A stretch of DNA of 64,000 nt from the NCBI GenBank assembly GCA_963422675.2, contig CAXVYS010000021.1:1-64000 (forward strand), given 5' to 3'. This DNA comes from UBA4416 sp963422675 (GTDB taxonomy: Bacteria > Bacteroidota > Bacteroidia > B-17B0 > Aurantibacillaceae). Each line of letters starts with the position of its first letter. Within the stretch, counting starts at the first letter, position 1. Position numbers and translations under genes: made by a program. Shown here in pieces: positions 33,312 to 42,755 of this stretch. The notes beneath the pieces were generated by a model, which did not search any database, was not told the DNA's origin, and saw only the letters and a program-made list of their open reading frames with translations.

Positions 33312-34379
33312 TTAGTCTACTTTATACATCCAGCCAAGCGAATCTTCTGCTTTTCCTTTTCTGATGTTTCTTAATGTTTCATCCACTTTATTGGAAAATT
33401 TGCGTTCTTCCACAGCCGGTAATGGGTAGTAATTATCAACGTATCCTATTCCTATTATTTGTGCAATTGTTGCTGCAGTACCAACACCAAAGGCTTCTTC
33501 CAAAATTCCGTTGGCATGTGCTTCTAATATTTCGGTAATAGATATTTTACGTTCTTCTACTTCCATACCCCATTTTCTGGCTAAAGCCAAAACACTGTCG
33601 CGGGTAATTCCGGCAAGAATGGTATCGCTTAGGGAAGGTGTTACTACTTTGCCACCAATCACAAACATTAAATTCATGGTTCCTGATTCTTCAAGGTAAG
33701 AATGAGTTTTTCCATCCGTCCAGATTACCTGTTGGTAACCTTTTTGTTGAGCCAGTTTAGTAGGATATAAGCTTCTTCCATAGTTACCGGCTGCTTTAAC
33801 AAAACCTACACCACCTTCTACCGCACGGATATAGTTGGTTTCAATTAATACTTTAATAGGCTCAGTATAGTATTTTCCGGCAGGGCAGGTAATAATAATG
33901 AATTTATAAGTATCACTGGCTTTAACTCCAATAGCTTCATCTGTCGCAATTAAAAAAGGCCTTATATATAAGGAACCAGTATCCGTTGTAGGAACCCAGG
34001 CAGAATCTAATTTTAACAATTCAGTTAAGCCGCCCATAAAAATTTCTTCAGGAACTTCCGGCATTGCCATTCTTATAGCCGACTTATTTAGTCGTTTATA
34101 ATTTTCTAATGGTCTGAAAATACTTACTTCTCCGGCATCATTTTTATACGCTTTCATCCCTTCAAAAATTGCTTGTCCGTAATGTAATGCCGACATAGCA
34201 TAACTCATGGGAAGCTCCTGGTAAGGCATAATATAGGACTTCTCCCACTTACCGTTACTGTATTCAGCAATGAACATATGATCAGAAAAGCATTTTCCGA
34301 AAGGAACATTGTTAACGTCATTTTCACTCACTCTGCTGTGAGTGGTTTTTTCAATTTTTATATCAGCGTGTGCTACCAT
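33312..34379 (-). CDS. ilvE: Branched-chain-amino-acid aminotransferase (PLP, fold IV)
   Basis: 355 residues from ATG 34379; an in-frame start ten codons upstream adds an atypical extension. Features: YGQAIFEGMKAYK, RPLENYKRLNKSA, the PLP Lys in VKAAGNYGRSLYPTKLAQQKGYQQVIWTDG, and the SGTMNLMFV / TILAGITRDSVLALA segments. It makes Leu, Ile and Val by transamination. Confidence 0.95.
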   Translation of the reverse strand: MVAHADIKIEKTTHSRVSENDVNNVPFGKCFSDHMFIAEYSNGKWEKSYIMPYQELPMSYAMSALHYGQAIFEGMKAYKNDAGEVSIFRPLENYKRLNKSAIRMAMPEVPEEIFMGGLTELLKLDSAWVPTTDTGSLYIRPFLIATDEAIGVKASDTYKFIIITCPAGKYYTEPIKVLIETNYIRAVEGGVGFVKAAGNYGRSLYPTKLAQQKGYQQVIWTDGKTHSYLEESGTMNLMFVIGGKVVTPSLSDTILAGITRDSVLALARKWGMEVEERKISITEILEAHANGILEEAFGVGTAATIAQIIGIGYVDNYYPLPAVEERKFSNKVDETLRNIRKGKAEDSLGWMYKVD

Positions 34380-34541
34380 GGTTCTTAATTGTATGAAACA
34401 AATAAGCACATAATTTTCGTTAATACAAATACATTGGTCGATTATTTTAGGGGATTAATGTTTTTAGCATTTAGCGGGATTTTTAGTTAAAAAATATGTT
34501 TTTAATATTATTTGATTATTTTCGTGTAACTTATTAACAAT

Positions 34542-35507
34542 TTGAAGTTTATTGTTCATATTCTATTCGTTGTTTTGATTTTCCCACGATTCGCATTCGC
34601 TGAAGGAGAACCAAAAAAAGACACCAGTCGTGTTAAGGGAACGGCCTATGTACAAGTGAACAAGCCAATTACAAAATTACAATTGGTAGATATTGTTGAT
34701 TCTCTTCTTGATCTGGAAGTGATTGATGAAAAAGAAATTGAGTTGATTAGCTACTACAACAGCATTCTTATTTCTACTACTGCTGATATATCCCTGGTGA
34801 GGTGCGGTAATATACCGGCAACTAATTTTTATGATGACTTTGACGAGACAGCTGTATTTCAAATTACTCCTGAGAGTGATTTTCCGGAATCACAGATCAT
34901 CGAAATAGAAAGCGACTCCCTGGGAGTGTACCATCATCCTAAGATAGGTCCTGTAAATTCTAAGTTCGGTTGGCGCGATGGACGTATGCATAAAGGTATT
35001 GACATTAACCTGAACAGAGGGGATGCTGTAGTAGCGGCCTTTGACGGAATGATTCGCATTGCTCATTTAAAAGGTGGTTTCGGAAATGTAGTGATTATAA
35101 GGCATTATAACGGTTTGGAAACTGTATACGCACATTTGTCAAAAATAAAAGTAAAACCCGGGCAAGTTGTTTTAGCAGGTCAGTTAATTGGTTTGGGTGG
35201 TAGCACAGGCCATAGCAGCGGCCCGCATTTACATTTCGAAGTACGGTTTAAAGGACAGGCCATTAACCCTTCATCTATTATTTCTTTCACAGATAATAAA
35301 ACCTATAACGATTCCATTGTAGTGAAAAAATCGCGTTATGGCATTTGCGCTTACCCAAGCAATGCTACATTGCACACTGTTGAAAGAGGCGATACCTGGT
35401 ATGAAGTAGCTAAACGTTATGGCTTATCCATGAAAGAATTGTGTGCGATAAATGGCATTGAAAAAAGATACTACCTTAAACCGGGGCAAAAGCTAAGAGT
35501 GAATTGA
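34542..35507 (+). CDS. M23 peptidase with C-terminal LysM domain
   Basis: 321 residues from a TTG start (34542), the only start that includes the signal peptide KFIVHILFVVLIFPRFAFA. The peptidase domain has HKGIDINLNRGD (HxxxD metal pair) and SSGPHLHFEVR (HxH). The last 45 residues (HTVERGDTWYEVAKRYGLSMKELCAINGI) form a LysM peptidoglycan-binding domain. Likely a periplasmic or surface cell-wall hydrolase or scaffold. Confidence 0.92.
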   Translation: MKFIVHILFVVLIFPRFAFAEGEPKKDTSRVKGTAYVQVNKPITKLQLVDIVDSLLDLEVIDEKEIELISYYNSILISTTADISLVRCGNIPATNFYDDFDETAVFQITPESDFPESQIIEIESDSLGVYHHPKIGPVNSKFGWRDGRMHKGIDINLNRGDAVVAAFDGMIRIAHLKGGFGNVVIIRHYNGLETVYAHLSKIKVKPGQVVLAGQLIGLGGSTGHSSGPHLHFEVRFKGQAINPSSIISFTDNKTYNDSIVVKKSRYGICAYPSNATLHTVERGDTWYEVAKRYGLSMKELCAINGIEKRYYLKPGQKLRVN

Positions 35508-35625
35508 TCCTTTTAAAAGTTGTCGCCTAAAGCGTCTGTTCTAAATGTTAAAGCCGGATTATCCCTTAAAAAATTAATGATAGAATAACCTGAATTGTTT
35601 TCGGAAGAGTTATATTTGTTACTCT

Positions 35626-36558
35626 ATGCAGATAAGCCCAACAACCTTAAAAGATATTTCTGAAATTATTAAAGCAGAGTTTATTGGTGATCCAAATCAT
35701 ATGATTACCGGCTTTAATGAAATTCACAGAGTAGTTGCAGGAGATGTCGTTTTTGTAGATCATCCCAAATATTATCATAAAGCTCTGGAATCGGCTGCTA
35801 CTACCATTATCATCAATAAAAAAGTAGACTGTCCCGAAGGAAAAGCATTAATCATAACCGATGAACCTTTTACGGCGTTCAATAAACTTACCCTTCATTT
35901 TCAACCTAAATATTATTCGGCGCAACCTATAAGCACTACAGCTTCTATTGGAAAAAACACGGTTATTATGCCGGGCTGTTTTATTGGTAACGATGTAATT
36001 ATTGGTGATAATTGCATTCTGTACCCTAACGTTGTGGTGTATGATAATTGCCATCTTGGGAACGATGTAACCATACATGCGGGAACCATTATTGGTTCAG
36101 ATGCCTTCTATTTCAAAAACAGAAAATCACACTTCGAACCCTTAAATACCTGCGGTAGAGTAGTTATAAAAGATCAGGTGGTTATTGGGGCGAACTGTAC
36201 GTTTGACAAAGGAGTTACGGCCGATACACTTATTGGTAAAGGAACCATTATTGATAATATGGTACATATCGGGCATGATGTGATTGTGGGGGAAATGTGC
36301 TTGTTTGCAGCAAACGTAGCTATAGCAGGCTGTTGCACAATAGGTAACCATGTTACCATGTGGGGACAAGTTGGTATTTCCAGTGATATTAACATAGGGA
36401 ATGGAGCTGTAATTCAGGCACAAAGCGGGGTAGGGGAAAATGTTCCGGATAACCAGGTGTACTTTGGAACTCCTGCTTACGAGGCAAAAGCCAAAATGAA
36501 AGAAGTATTTGCAGCTAAACAACTTCCTTCATTGATACATAAATTATACAATAAATAG
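35626..36558 (+). CDS. LpxD-like UDP-3-O-acylglucosamine N-acyltransferase
   Basis: 310 residues: an N-terminal uridine-binding-type domain (about 1-95) and a left-handed beta-helix of hexapeptide repeats (about 100-270). NIIGSDAFYFKNR..., GANCTFDKGV and DNMVHIGHDV match LpxD regions, with the catalytic-type His in HIGHDV. The usual IDR of canonical LpxD is FDK here and the chain is shorter, so it may be a second, specialised LpxD or a related acyltransferase. Confidence 0.8.
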   Translation: MQISPTTLKDISEIIKAEFIGDPNHMITGFNEIHRVVAGDVVFVDHPKYYHKALESAATTIIINKKVDCPEGKALIITDEPFTAFNKLTLHFQPKYYSAQPISTTASIGKNTVIMPGCFIGNDVIIGDNCILYPNVVVYDNCHLGNDVTIHAGTIIGSDAFYFKNRKSHFEPLNTCGRVVIKDQVVIGANCTFDKGVTADTLIGKGTIIDNMVHIGHDVIVGEMCLFAANVAIAGCCTIGNHVTMWGQVGISSDINIGNGAVIQAQSGVGENVPDNQVYFGTPAYEAKAKMKEVFAAKQLPSLIHKLYNK

Positions 36559-36692
36559 TATTTTTGTATAAGCATTCGGTGGACAGTTAGAACCATACCC
36601 TGGTATTAAATGTTGATTCTATTAAACGAATGCCTTATTTTGGAAGACAAGTGGGCTATTATCATTAAAATTATTTATATACATTAGTACTT

Positions 36693-37925
36693 ATGTTAGA
36701 GCATTCTCATCTTCATGGTCATTCAGAAGCAAACGCCGTTAAGGATGTTAAGCTTAGCTCCTTGCTGGAAATTACGAAGGCAATTAATAATAATGTGTCT
36801 ACTTCCCAGCTTTTAGATATTTACCAGGAGATTTTAGAGAATAAATTAAAAGTTGGAAAACTGGTATTATTCAGCTTTGATACCGAATGGAAATGTATTT
36901 TAAAATATGGCGTCGATAAAGATTTTAATCATTTAGAGTTTGAAAAAGAACTGTTAGACATCCAGGAAATTAAAACGATCTCTTACTCAAACGGAAATTT
37001 AAGCAAACGGTTTGAAATCGTGATTCCTGTATACCATAAAAAAACACCGTTGGCTTTTGTGTTGCTGGGAGATATTGATGAAGATAAAATTGAAATGAGT
37101 TCTGTTATAAAGCATTTGCCTTTTATACAAACTCTAACCAATGTGATGATTGTTGCCATTGAAAATAAAAAATTATTCAAGCAATCTATCCAAAAAGCAG
37201 CTATCCAAAAAGAACTTGAACTGGCTAAAGGAATGCAAAATTTATTGTTCCCATCGGCTTTACCTAATATTCCTGAAATGGAAATGGATGTGATGTACTT
37301 TCCGCATCAGCAGGTTGGAGGCGATTATTACGATGTGATCTGGACCAATGAAGCAGAGTGTGTATTTTGTGTGGCGGATGTTTCAGGTAAAGGAGTAGCA
37401 GCTGCTTTATTAATGAGTAATTTACAGGCAGCTCTCAGGGTGTTATTAAAATATACCCGCGATCTTACGGAAGTGGTAATTGATTTGAATCAACTAATCT
37501 ATGACAATGCCAAAACAGAGAAATTTATTTCCCTGTTCATCGCAAAGTATAATATTAAAACCCGGAAATTAACCTATATCAATGCCGGGCATAATGCTCC
37601 CATCTTATATAACAATGGTAAAATTTCTGCCTTAAGCAAAGGTTGTACCTTATTAGGAATTACCAGTCCGTTACAATCGGTAGAAAAAGAATCGTTACTG
37701 ATCTCAAAAAAATCGGTACTGTTTGCTTACACCGATGGTTTAACCGACATCATGAATGGATTGGAAGATAATGTGTCTGTACCTGATATAGAAAATATTA
37801 TTCTGAAAAATAAACTGGCCTCCTGCAGCATGATCAATAAAGCCATTATGTATTATGCCGAAGAATTTAAAGGGGAAATGCCTTTTGTAGATGATATTGC
37901 CTTAATGGCTTGTAAATTCAATTAA
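36693..37925 (+). CDS. SpoIIE-type PP2C serine phosphatase
   Basis: 410 residues. An N-terminal GAF-like sensory part (about 20-165), a linker helix (QKAAIQKELELAKGMQNLLFPSALP), and a PP2C/SpoIIE domain with metal residues in GGDYYDV, DVSGKGVAAALLMS and YTDGLTD, and a final DDIALM. It should dephosphorylate a partner anti-sigma or anti-anti-sigma factor; none is adjacent. Confidence 0.9.
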   Translation: MLEHSHLHGHSEANAVKDVKLSSLLEITKAINNNVSTSQLLDIYQEILENKLKVGKLVLFSFDTEWKCILKYGVDKDFNHLEFEKELLDIQEIKTISYSNGNLSKRFEIVIPVYHKKTPLAFVLLGDIDEDKIEMSSVIKHLPFIQTLTNVMIVAIENKKLFKQSIQKAAIQKELELAKGMQNLLFPSALPNIPEMEMDVMYFPHQQVGGDYYDVIWTNEAECVFCVADVSGKGVAAALLMSNLQAALRVLLKYTRDLTEVVIDLNQLIYDNAKTEKFISLFIAKYNIKTRKLTYINAGHNAPILYNNGKISALSKGCTLLGITSPLQSVEKESLLISKKSVLFAYTDGLTDIMNGLEDNVSVPDIENIILKNKLASCSMINKAIMYYAEEFKGEMPFVDDIALMACKFN

Positions 37926-37938
37926 ACTAATTCAGCCT

Positions 37939-38688
37939 TTAATTTTTATTCCAGATCTCCCAGGCCTTTTCTGCCTGTAGCTTCAGCATATTTAACCCAT
38001 TAATTACTGTTGCACCCTGAGCTTTACCTGCATTTAAAAATTCGGTAAGGGGTGGGTTATAAATCACATCGTATAACAAATGTCCGGGAGTTATATATTG
38101 GTAAGGAATTTCGGGTCGTGCATTATTGTTAGGGAACATTCCTAAGGGAGTGCAATTTACAATGAGTTTAAACGCATTTAAAACATACTCGTTCAATTCA
38201 TCGTAATGGAAATAATTCCCTCCTTTTTTTTCGCCCCTAGTTACATAATAAACGTCTATTCCCACTTGTGTTAACGCATAGTGTACTGCTTTGGATGCGC
38301 CGCCCGTACCAAGGATGAGGGCTTTTTGATGACTGGGTTCTAAAAAAGGTTTAATGCTTTGAGCAAAGCCATAATAATCGGTATTATAGCCAGTTAAGTA
38401 GGGTAACTCATTGTTCCATACTATTTTAATACAGTTAACGGCATTAATAGTTTTGGCAGTTTCATCCAGTTCATTTAAAAAAGGAATAACGGTTTCTTTA
38501 TAAGGCTTGGTCACATTAATTCCTGAAAGCTTGTGTTCAGTAATAATTTGCATCAAAGAATCTAAATTTTCCAAATCAAAGTTCTGATAAGTAGCACCGG
38601 TTCTTTGCTCTTTTAAAAATTTTTCCTCAAAGTATGGTTTTGAAAAAGAATGTGAAATGGATTTCCCTATAAGGCCTAACTTCATCAC
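37939..38688 (-). CDS. aroE: Shikimate dehydrogenase
   Basis: 249 residues, a short AroE. LIGKSISHSFSKPYF (shikimate site), INVTKPYKETV (catalytic Lys), LILGTGGASKAVHYAL (NADP GxGGA loop) and C-terminal GLNMLKLQAEKAWEIW. Reduces 3-dehydroshikimate. It follows the LolA gene by 2 bp. Confidence 0.93.
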   Translation of the reverse strand: MMKLGLIGKSISHSFSKPYFEEKFLKEQRTGATYQNFDLENLDSLMQIITEHKLSGINVTKPYKETVIPFLNELDETAKTINAVNCIKIVWNNELPYLTGYNTDYYGFAQSIKPFLEPSHQKALILGTGGASKAVHYALTQVGIDVYYVTRGEKKGGNYFHYDELNEYVLNAFKLIVNCTPLGMFPNNNARPEIPYQYITPGHLLYDVIYNPPLTEFLNAGKAQGATVINGLNMLKLQAEKAWEIWNKN

Positions 38689-38690
38689 CG

Positions 38691-39350
38691 TTAGTCTCTT
38701 TCGTCTGTAATTTGATCCGCTTTAAATCCTTTGGTATCAAATACAAATGAAGCATCCGGCAAATCCATATTCGGTTTAAACGATTTTATCTCATAGCTTT
38801 GAGTACTTCCGTCTTTCATAAACATAACCAGTTTAGAAATTTGCTTTTTAGCTTTGTCCACATATAGTTTAATAGTATGGAATTTCTTTTTCTCCGGTTT
38901 CACAGAAGGAAACAAGGTAATAATACTAAAGGTAACAGCTCCTACTTTTTCTTCCTTATCGAATTTGTATTTAAAGCCATTTTCGTATAAGGTAAATATT
39001 TTTGATGGATTTAACTGATCTTCGTTAGAAGCATCAAAGTTTTTAATGGTTACTTCGTTTGCATCTTTATTAAATGCCCAAATGGTTTTCCCATCACATA
39101 CAATTGTATTCCCTGGAATGTCCAGTTTAAATTTATCGCCTTTAACCTGTACTTTATAATTTTGTTTTTCTAAAGGTTTCTTGTCTTTGTTTAAAGAAGT
39201 AAATAGATATTCGGAAACAATGGTTTTATAAGATTTGGTTGTTTTGCTCAAATCATCTAAAATAGCTTTAGCTTTTGGATCCTGATCCTGGGCATAAGAT
39301 ACCTGTAACGATAACGTGATAGCGGAGATAAATAAGAATATTTTTTTCAT
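38691..39350 (-). CDS. LolA-like outer-membrane lipoprotein carrier
   Basis: 219 residues with a signal peptide (residues 1-20, ending SYAQ) and the LolA pattern: KAKAILDDLSKTTKSYKTI, KFKLDIPGNTIVCDGKTIWAFNKDANEVTI and KPNMDLPDASFVFD. It carries lipoproteins across the periplasm. First gene of a pair with aroE. Confidence 0.88.
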   Translation of the reverse strand: MKKIFLFISAITLSLQVSYAQDQDPKAKAILDDLSKTTKSYKTIVSEYLFTSLNKDKKPLEKQNYKVQVKGDKFKLDIPGNTIVCDGKTIWAFNKDANEVTIKNFDASNEDQLNPSKIFTLYENGFKYKFDKEEKVGAVTFSIITLFPSVKPEKKKFHTIKLYVDKAKKQISKLVMFMKDGSTQSYEIKSFKPNMDLPDASFVFDTKGFKADQITDERD

Positions 39351-39571
39351 TTTGTTGTCTTTTTCGATCCAAAGCTTTGTTTTTCAGTGAGTTTCACTGG
39401 TTGTAACAAAGGCGAAGCTTTTTAATTTGTATGAGTTAAGCAGGTAAAACAATGTACGTGCCAAAGTAAGACACAAAAATATGTAAAAAGTTTAATTGTG
39501 TTAATATAAATAGTTGTATTTTAAAACTATTTGGGATTAAAATAAAAAATGTAATTTTTTTTAGAAAAAAG

Positions 39572-39601
39572 TTTGTGGTTCAGAAAAAAGTTGTAAATTT
39601 G
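39572..39601 (+). promoter_or_regulatory. Promoter of tRNA-Asp
   Basis: TTTG (39572-39575), 18 bp, TAAATTTG (39594-39601), a perfect Bacteroidota -33/-7 pair, 26 bp before the tRNA. Confidence 0.8.
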
Positions 39602-39627
39602 CACTCCCAATCGCAAGAAAGGTTGTT

Positions 39628-39701
39628 GGTCCGGTAGTTCAGCTGGTTAGAATGCCGCCCTGTCACGGCGGAGGTCGCGGGTTCGAGTCCCGTCCGGACC
39701 G
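39628..39701 (+). tRNA. tRNA-Asp (GTC)
   Basis: A 74-nt cloverleaf: acceptor GGTCCGG/CCGGACC, anticodon GTC in loop CTGTCAC, T-loop TTCGAGT. CCA is not encoded. Its 3' 18 nt recur at 42646, marking a second integration site. Confidence 0.96.
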
Positions 39702-39787
39702 CTGAAACTCCCTAGAGTCATTGATTCTAGGGAGTTTTGCTTTTAGATATAACAGAATCTCTTCTCCACAGCTTTTGGACCTGATCC
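39684..39787 (+). repeat. Direct repeat (left), tRNA-Asp 3' end plus terminator region
   Basis: 104 bp aligning without gaps with 42646-42749, with about 8 mismatches. The first 18 bp (cgagtcccgtccggaccg) are identical. The repeat includes the tRNA terminator. Confidence 0.85.
39705..39738 (+). terminator. tRNA-Asp terminator
   Basis: Stem aaactccctaga/tctagggagttt followed by T. A near-copy lies at 42667-42700. Confidence 0.85.
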
Positions 39788-39926
39788 ATATTGTGCACCA
39801 GGATGATATACTTATTGCCGGAATAAAATTTTATTAATTTTTTATAAAAGAAAAGCGATACTTGTTTTTGTTGTATATCATATCCTCAGAGAAAGTTAGT
39901 GGTTCCAATAAAATAATGAGAGATTA

Positions 39927-39958
39927 AAAAAAAGCTGCCCATTTCAGGCAGCTTTTTT
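39927..39958 (-). terminator. Terminator of the collagen-like gene
   Basis: Stem aaaaaagctgcc/ggcagctttttt, 20 bp downstream of the minus-strand stop. Confidence 0.9.
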
Positions 39959-39977
39959 CAGGACGACACGTACTCGA

Positions 39978-41294
39978 TTAGTAATATAATCCAACAATAT
40001 ACCATTTACTAACACCATCACTGATTAAGTTAACCCAGGAAATGTTAGAACTCAGAGCAGTATTTATATTAGTGGAACCAGCTGCAACAAAAGTTCCAAT
40101 AAATGTATTACCTGAGGCGCATATTACATTAATTGATTGAGTATTACTTAGTGAAGAAGTTGATATATAAATACTTTTTCCAGATCCGGCAGCGCTGGCG
40201 CTAGGTAGAGTAAATGTTACAAGGCTATTTGTTGTATTAACTACTACAAGATTACTTGCAACATCAGCAGTTGTAATTGTATAATTGGCACTTTTTGTTA
40301 GAAAAGAATAGCTAACTGAACCAGCAGGGCCAGTAGCTCCCGTTAACCCAATTGGACCTTGCGCACCCGTAGTACCTGTTGCACCAACTGCTCCCGTAGC
40401 TCCGGTAGCACCTGTTAATCCGATTGGACCTTGCGCACCCGTAGTACCTGTTGCACCAACTGCTCCCGTAGCTCCGGTAGCACCTGTTAATCCGATAGGA
40501 CCTTGCGCACCCGTAGTACCTGTTGCACCAACTGCTCCCGTAGCTCCGGTAGCACCTGTTAATCCGATAGGACCTTGCGCACCCGTAGTACCTGTTGCAC
40601 CAACTGCTCCCGTAGCTCCGGTAGCACCCGTTAACCCGATTGGACCTTGCGCACCCGTAGCACCTGTTGCACCAACTGCTCCCGTAGCTCCGGTAGCACC
40701 TGTTAATCCGATTGGACCTTGCACACCCGTAGTACCTGTTGCACCAACTGCTCCCGTAGCTCCGGTAGCACCTGTTAATCCGATTGGGCCTTGCGCACCA
40801 GTAGCACCTGTTGCACCAACTGCTCCGGTAGCACCCGTTAACCCAATTGGGCCTTGGGCGCCAGCTGTTCCAACCGGACCTTGTGGGCCAGGTGTGCTAT
40901 TAGCAGAAAACAAAGCATAAGGAACACTCATTAATTCGTTAGTTCCTGTAATTGTATAATTTGTGCCACCAACAGGATCAGTTTCTGTTTTGATAAAATA
41001 CGGGCCATTAGCCCAATTGATTGTAGCAAAATTTCCACTCAGAACAGTACCGGTACCAATTTCTAAACTTGCTAAGCCATTTGTATTCGTTGTTGGCATT
41101 TGAGTTTCTGCATAAACTGTTGTACCTGTTGAGGATCCTTGTAAAATACTTATTTTCATCCCAACTGGTGCCGACGTAATTAATGTACTACTACTGTTAC
41201 GAAGAACAGCTTGATAGCTCATTTTTTGTGGAGCCTGAGCAAACACGTTAACCGTTATTAATAGAGCGGCAACAAGCATAAATAAATTTTTCAT
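39978..41294 (-). CDS. Secreted protein with collagen-like Gly-X-Y repeats
   Basis: 438 residues: signal peptide (1-19), a beta-rich N-terminal domain common to Bacteroidota collagen-like proteins (QAPQKMSYQAVLRNSSSTL ... SVPYALFS, about 20-130), a Gly-X-Y tract of about 190 residues with eight GPIGLT blocks in nearly identical 24-residue units, and a C-terminal beta domain (about 330-438). There is no T9SS domain. It is probably an envelope fibre or adhesin. It follows a T9SS protein gene by 5 bp inside the tRNA-Asp island. Confidence 0.85.
   Translation of the reverse strand: MKNLFMLVAALLITVNVFAQAPQKMSYQAVLRNSSSTLITSAPVGMKISILQGSSTGTTVYAETQMPTTNTNGLASLEIGTGTVLSGNFATINWANGPYFIKTETDPVGGTNYTITGTNELMSVPYALFSANSTPGPQGPVGTAGAQGPIGLTGATGAVGATGATGAQGPIGLTGATGATGAVGATGTTGVQGPIGLTGATGATGAVGATGATGAQGPIGLTGATGATGAVGATGTTGAQGPIGLTGATGATGAVGATGTTGAQGPIGLTGATGATGAVGATGTTGAQGPIGLTGATGATGAVGATGTTGAQGPIGLTGATGPAGSVSYSFLTKSANYTITTADVASNLVVVNTTNSLVTFTLPSASAAGSGKSIYISTSSLSNTQSINVICASGNTFIGTFVAAGSTNINTALSSNISWVNLISDGVSKWYIVGLYY
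40335..40880 (-). repeat. 72-bp tandem repeats encoding the collagen tract
   Basis: Six full 72-bp units and flanking partial ones, differing by a few bases (for example aatccgattgg / aatccgatagg), so copy number probably varies between strains. Confidence 0.85.
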
Positions 41295-41299
41295 GGTTA

Positions 41300-41788
41300 T
41301 TAGTTTTTAATGATTTTAAATGATTTAATTTCTTGACTGTTACTATATACTTTTAGGAAATAAGCCGCATTAGGGAAATTTAAAATGGATATGTTTATTT
41401 CAGCTGAGCTAATTTTTTTGTCTTCTAAAAGTTTACCGGTAATATCGTAAAGTTGATATGACAAGTTTACGATGTTAGCATCGCCAACTTTTAGTGTTAA
41501 ATAATCTGTTGTTGGGTTAGGGTAAGCTGATAGATTTAAAACAATATTATCGCCTTCTTTAACAGAAGCAACAACAGATATTTCATAAGGTTGCTGAACA
41601 CCTTGAGCAACCGAGCCAGTAGCAGTATAATTCGTTGTATAGGCAATTTGCCCTACAGTGTAATTGACCGAACCTCCGCTACCCGAAGCATCTCCGCCTG
41701 TGGCGCTCGATGCTTGTTGCGCATCGACGACTGTTATACACATTCCTAACAAAAGTGTTGTGCATAGTTTTACTTTTTTTCGATTCAT
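41300..41788 (-). CDS. Short T9SS-sorted protein
   Basis: 162 residues: signal peptide ending near VDAQ, a Gly/Ser-rich region (TGGDASGSGGSVNYTVGQIAYTT, the 'QQPYEI' family start) and a T9SS type A sorting domain (AYPNPTTDYLTLKV ... YFLKVYSNSQEIKSFKIIKN). It pairs with the collagen-like gene; the two surface proteins may act together. Confidence 0.8.
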   Translation of the reverse strand: MNRKKVKLCTTLLLGMCITVVDAQQASSATGGDASGSGGSVNYTVGQIAYTTNYTATGSVAQGVQQPYEISVVASVKEGDNIVLNLSAYPNPTTDYLTLKVGDANIVNLSYQLYDITGKLLEDKKISSAEINISILNFPNAAYFLKVYSNSQEIKSFKIIKN

Positions 41789-41957
41789 TTTTAATTTGGT
41801 TAATGTTTTTTTGTAGATTAAATGTGAAATTAGTTAAAAAAACACATAATTAGCAAATTATTTAAAAATAATTTGCGTTATCGCATATAATAGTTTATTA
41901 AAATGTATGGAGTAAGTTATTATTTTCAAAAATCGACTAATATCTATTAAGGGTTAT

Positions 41958-42479
41958 TTAAGCGGTATACTTAAGACAGATATTGTCAAAGTCGATTTTT
42001 ATTTTTTTCTTGTCTTTAAACTCATTTAAAAGCCGGAAAGTATTTTTATAGATGTTGACCGTACAGTCTGCAAAAGGTTTCTCGGTCTTATCATTAATCT
42101 TGTTTTTTGATTCTTCAATGAACTTAGGTATAAATGAAAACAAGTCTTTCTTTTCTACTTCTACTGGTTCGTTGTTAAACTCTTTATCCAGTAATATTCT
42201 AAGTTGGGTAGGTGATGGTTGGGTTTTATGGTCGATTTCAAACCTTCTAAATACGTTTTTTGCCCGTGATTCTATATCATCAAGTCTTGAGTTGAACTCA
42301 GGATATTCGGGAAACTTCTTTGATGATTTAGCTCTTTGCTTGGTTTTATCCCAAAACTCCGGATGTATCCTATCGTAGATTGCTATTTTAACCCGCTCCT
42401 CTTTGTACCGAAACACTAAAAATAAAGGAGTTTCCTCTTTCGAAGTTGGTTTTTTTAATATGAAGGTAACTGTTGCCAT
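41958..42479 (-). pseudogene. Truncated tyrosine integrase (N-terminal half only)
   Basis: 173 residues from ATG 42479. Arm-binding domain (ATVTFILKKPTSKEETPLFLVFRYKEERVKI) and start of the SAM-like core-binding domain (DLFSFIPKFIEESKNKIND...TVNIYKNTFRLLNEF), as in Bacteroidota integrases of about 400 residues. It stops before the catalytic R-H-R-Y part, which is absent downstream. It lies next to the right copy of the tRNA-Asp repeat. Confidence 0.8.
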
Positions 42480-42645
42480 ATGAAATATAAAGCACAAATA
42501 TAGCATTTAGGGTGGACGGTAGGGTGGACGGTAAACGCTTTATTTCATTTAATTTGGTTTAATTCTCCTTTACTAAGAAGTCAATGAAATAAGGGGTTTA
42601 AGCCAGTAATAGCAAGGGAAAGAGATAAAATGAAAGCCAAAAGTA

Positions 42646-42749
42646 CGAGTCCCGTCCGGACCGAAAAAACTCCCTATAGTCATTGATTCTAGGGAGTTTT
42701 GCTTTTAGATATAACAGAATCTCTTCTCCATAACTTTTGTTCCTGATCC
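42646..42749 (+). repeat. Direct repeat (right), copy of the tRNA-Asp 3' end and terminator
   Basis: Matches 39684-39787 at a constant offset of 2962 bp. The 18-bp tRNA part is exact. Confidence 0.85.
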
Positions 42750-42755
42750 GTGCCT

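Larger units (their letters stand above)
39684..42749. mobile_element. Decayed integrative element at tRNA-Asp
   Basis: A 3 kb island between two copies of the tRNA-Asp 3' end plus downstream sequence. It holds a collagen-like protein, a T9SS protein and an integrase lacking its catalytic domain. No other mobility gene remains. The insert would be an immobile remnant unless helped in trans. Confidence 0.65.
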
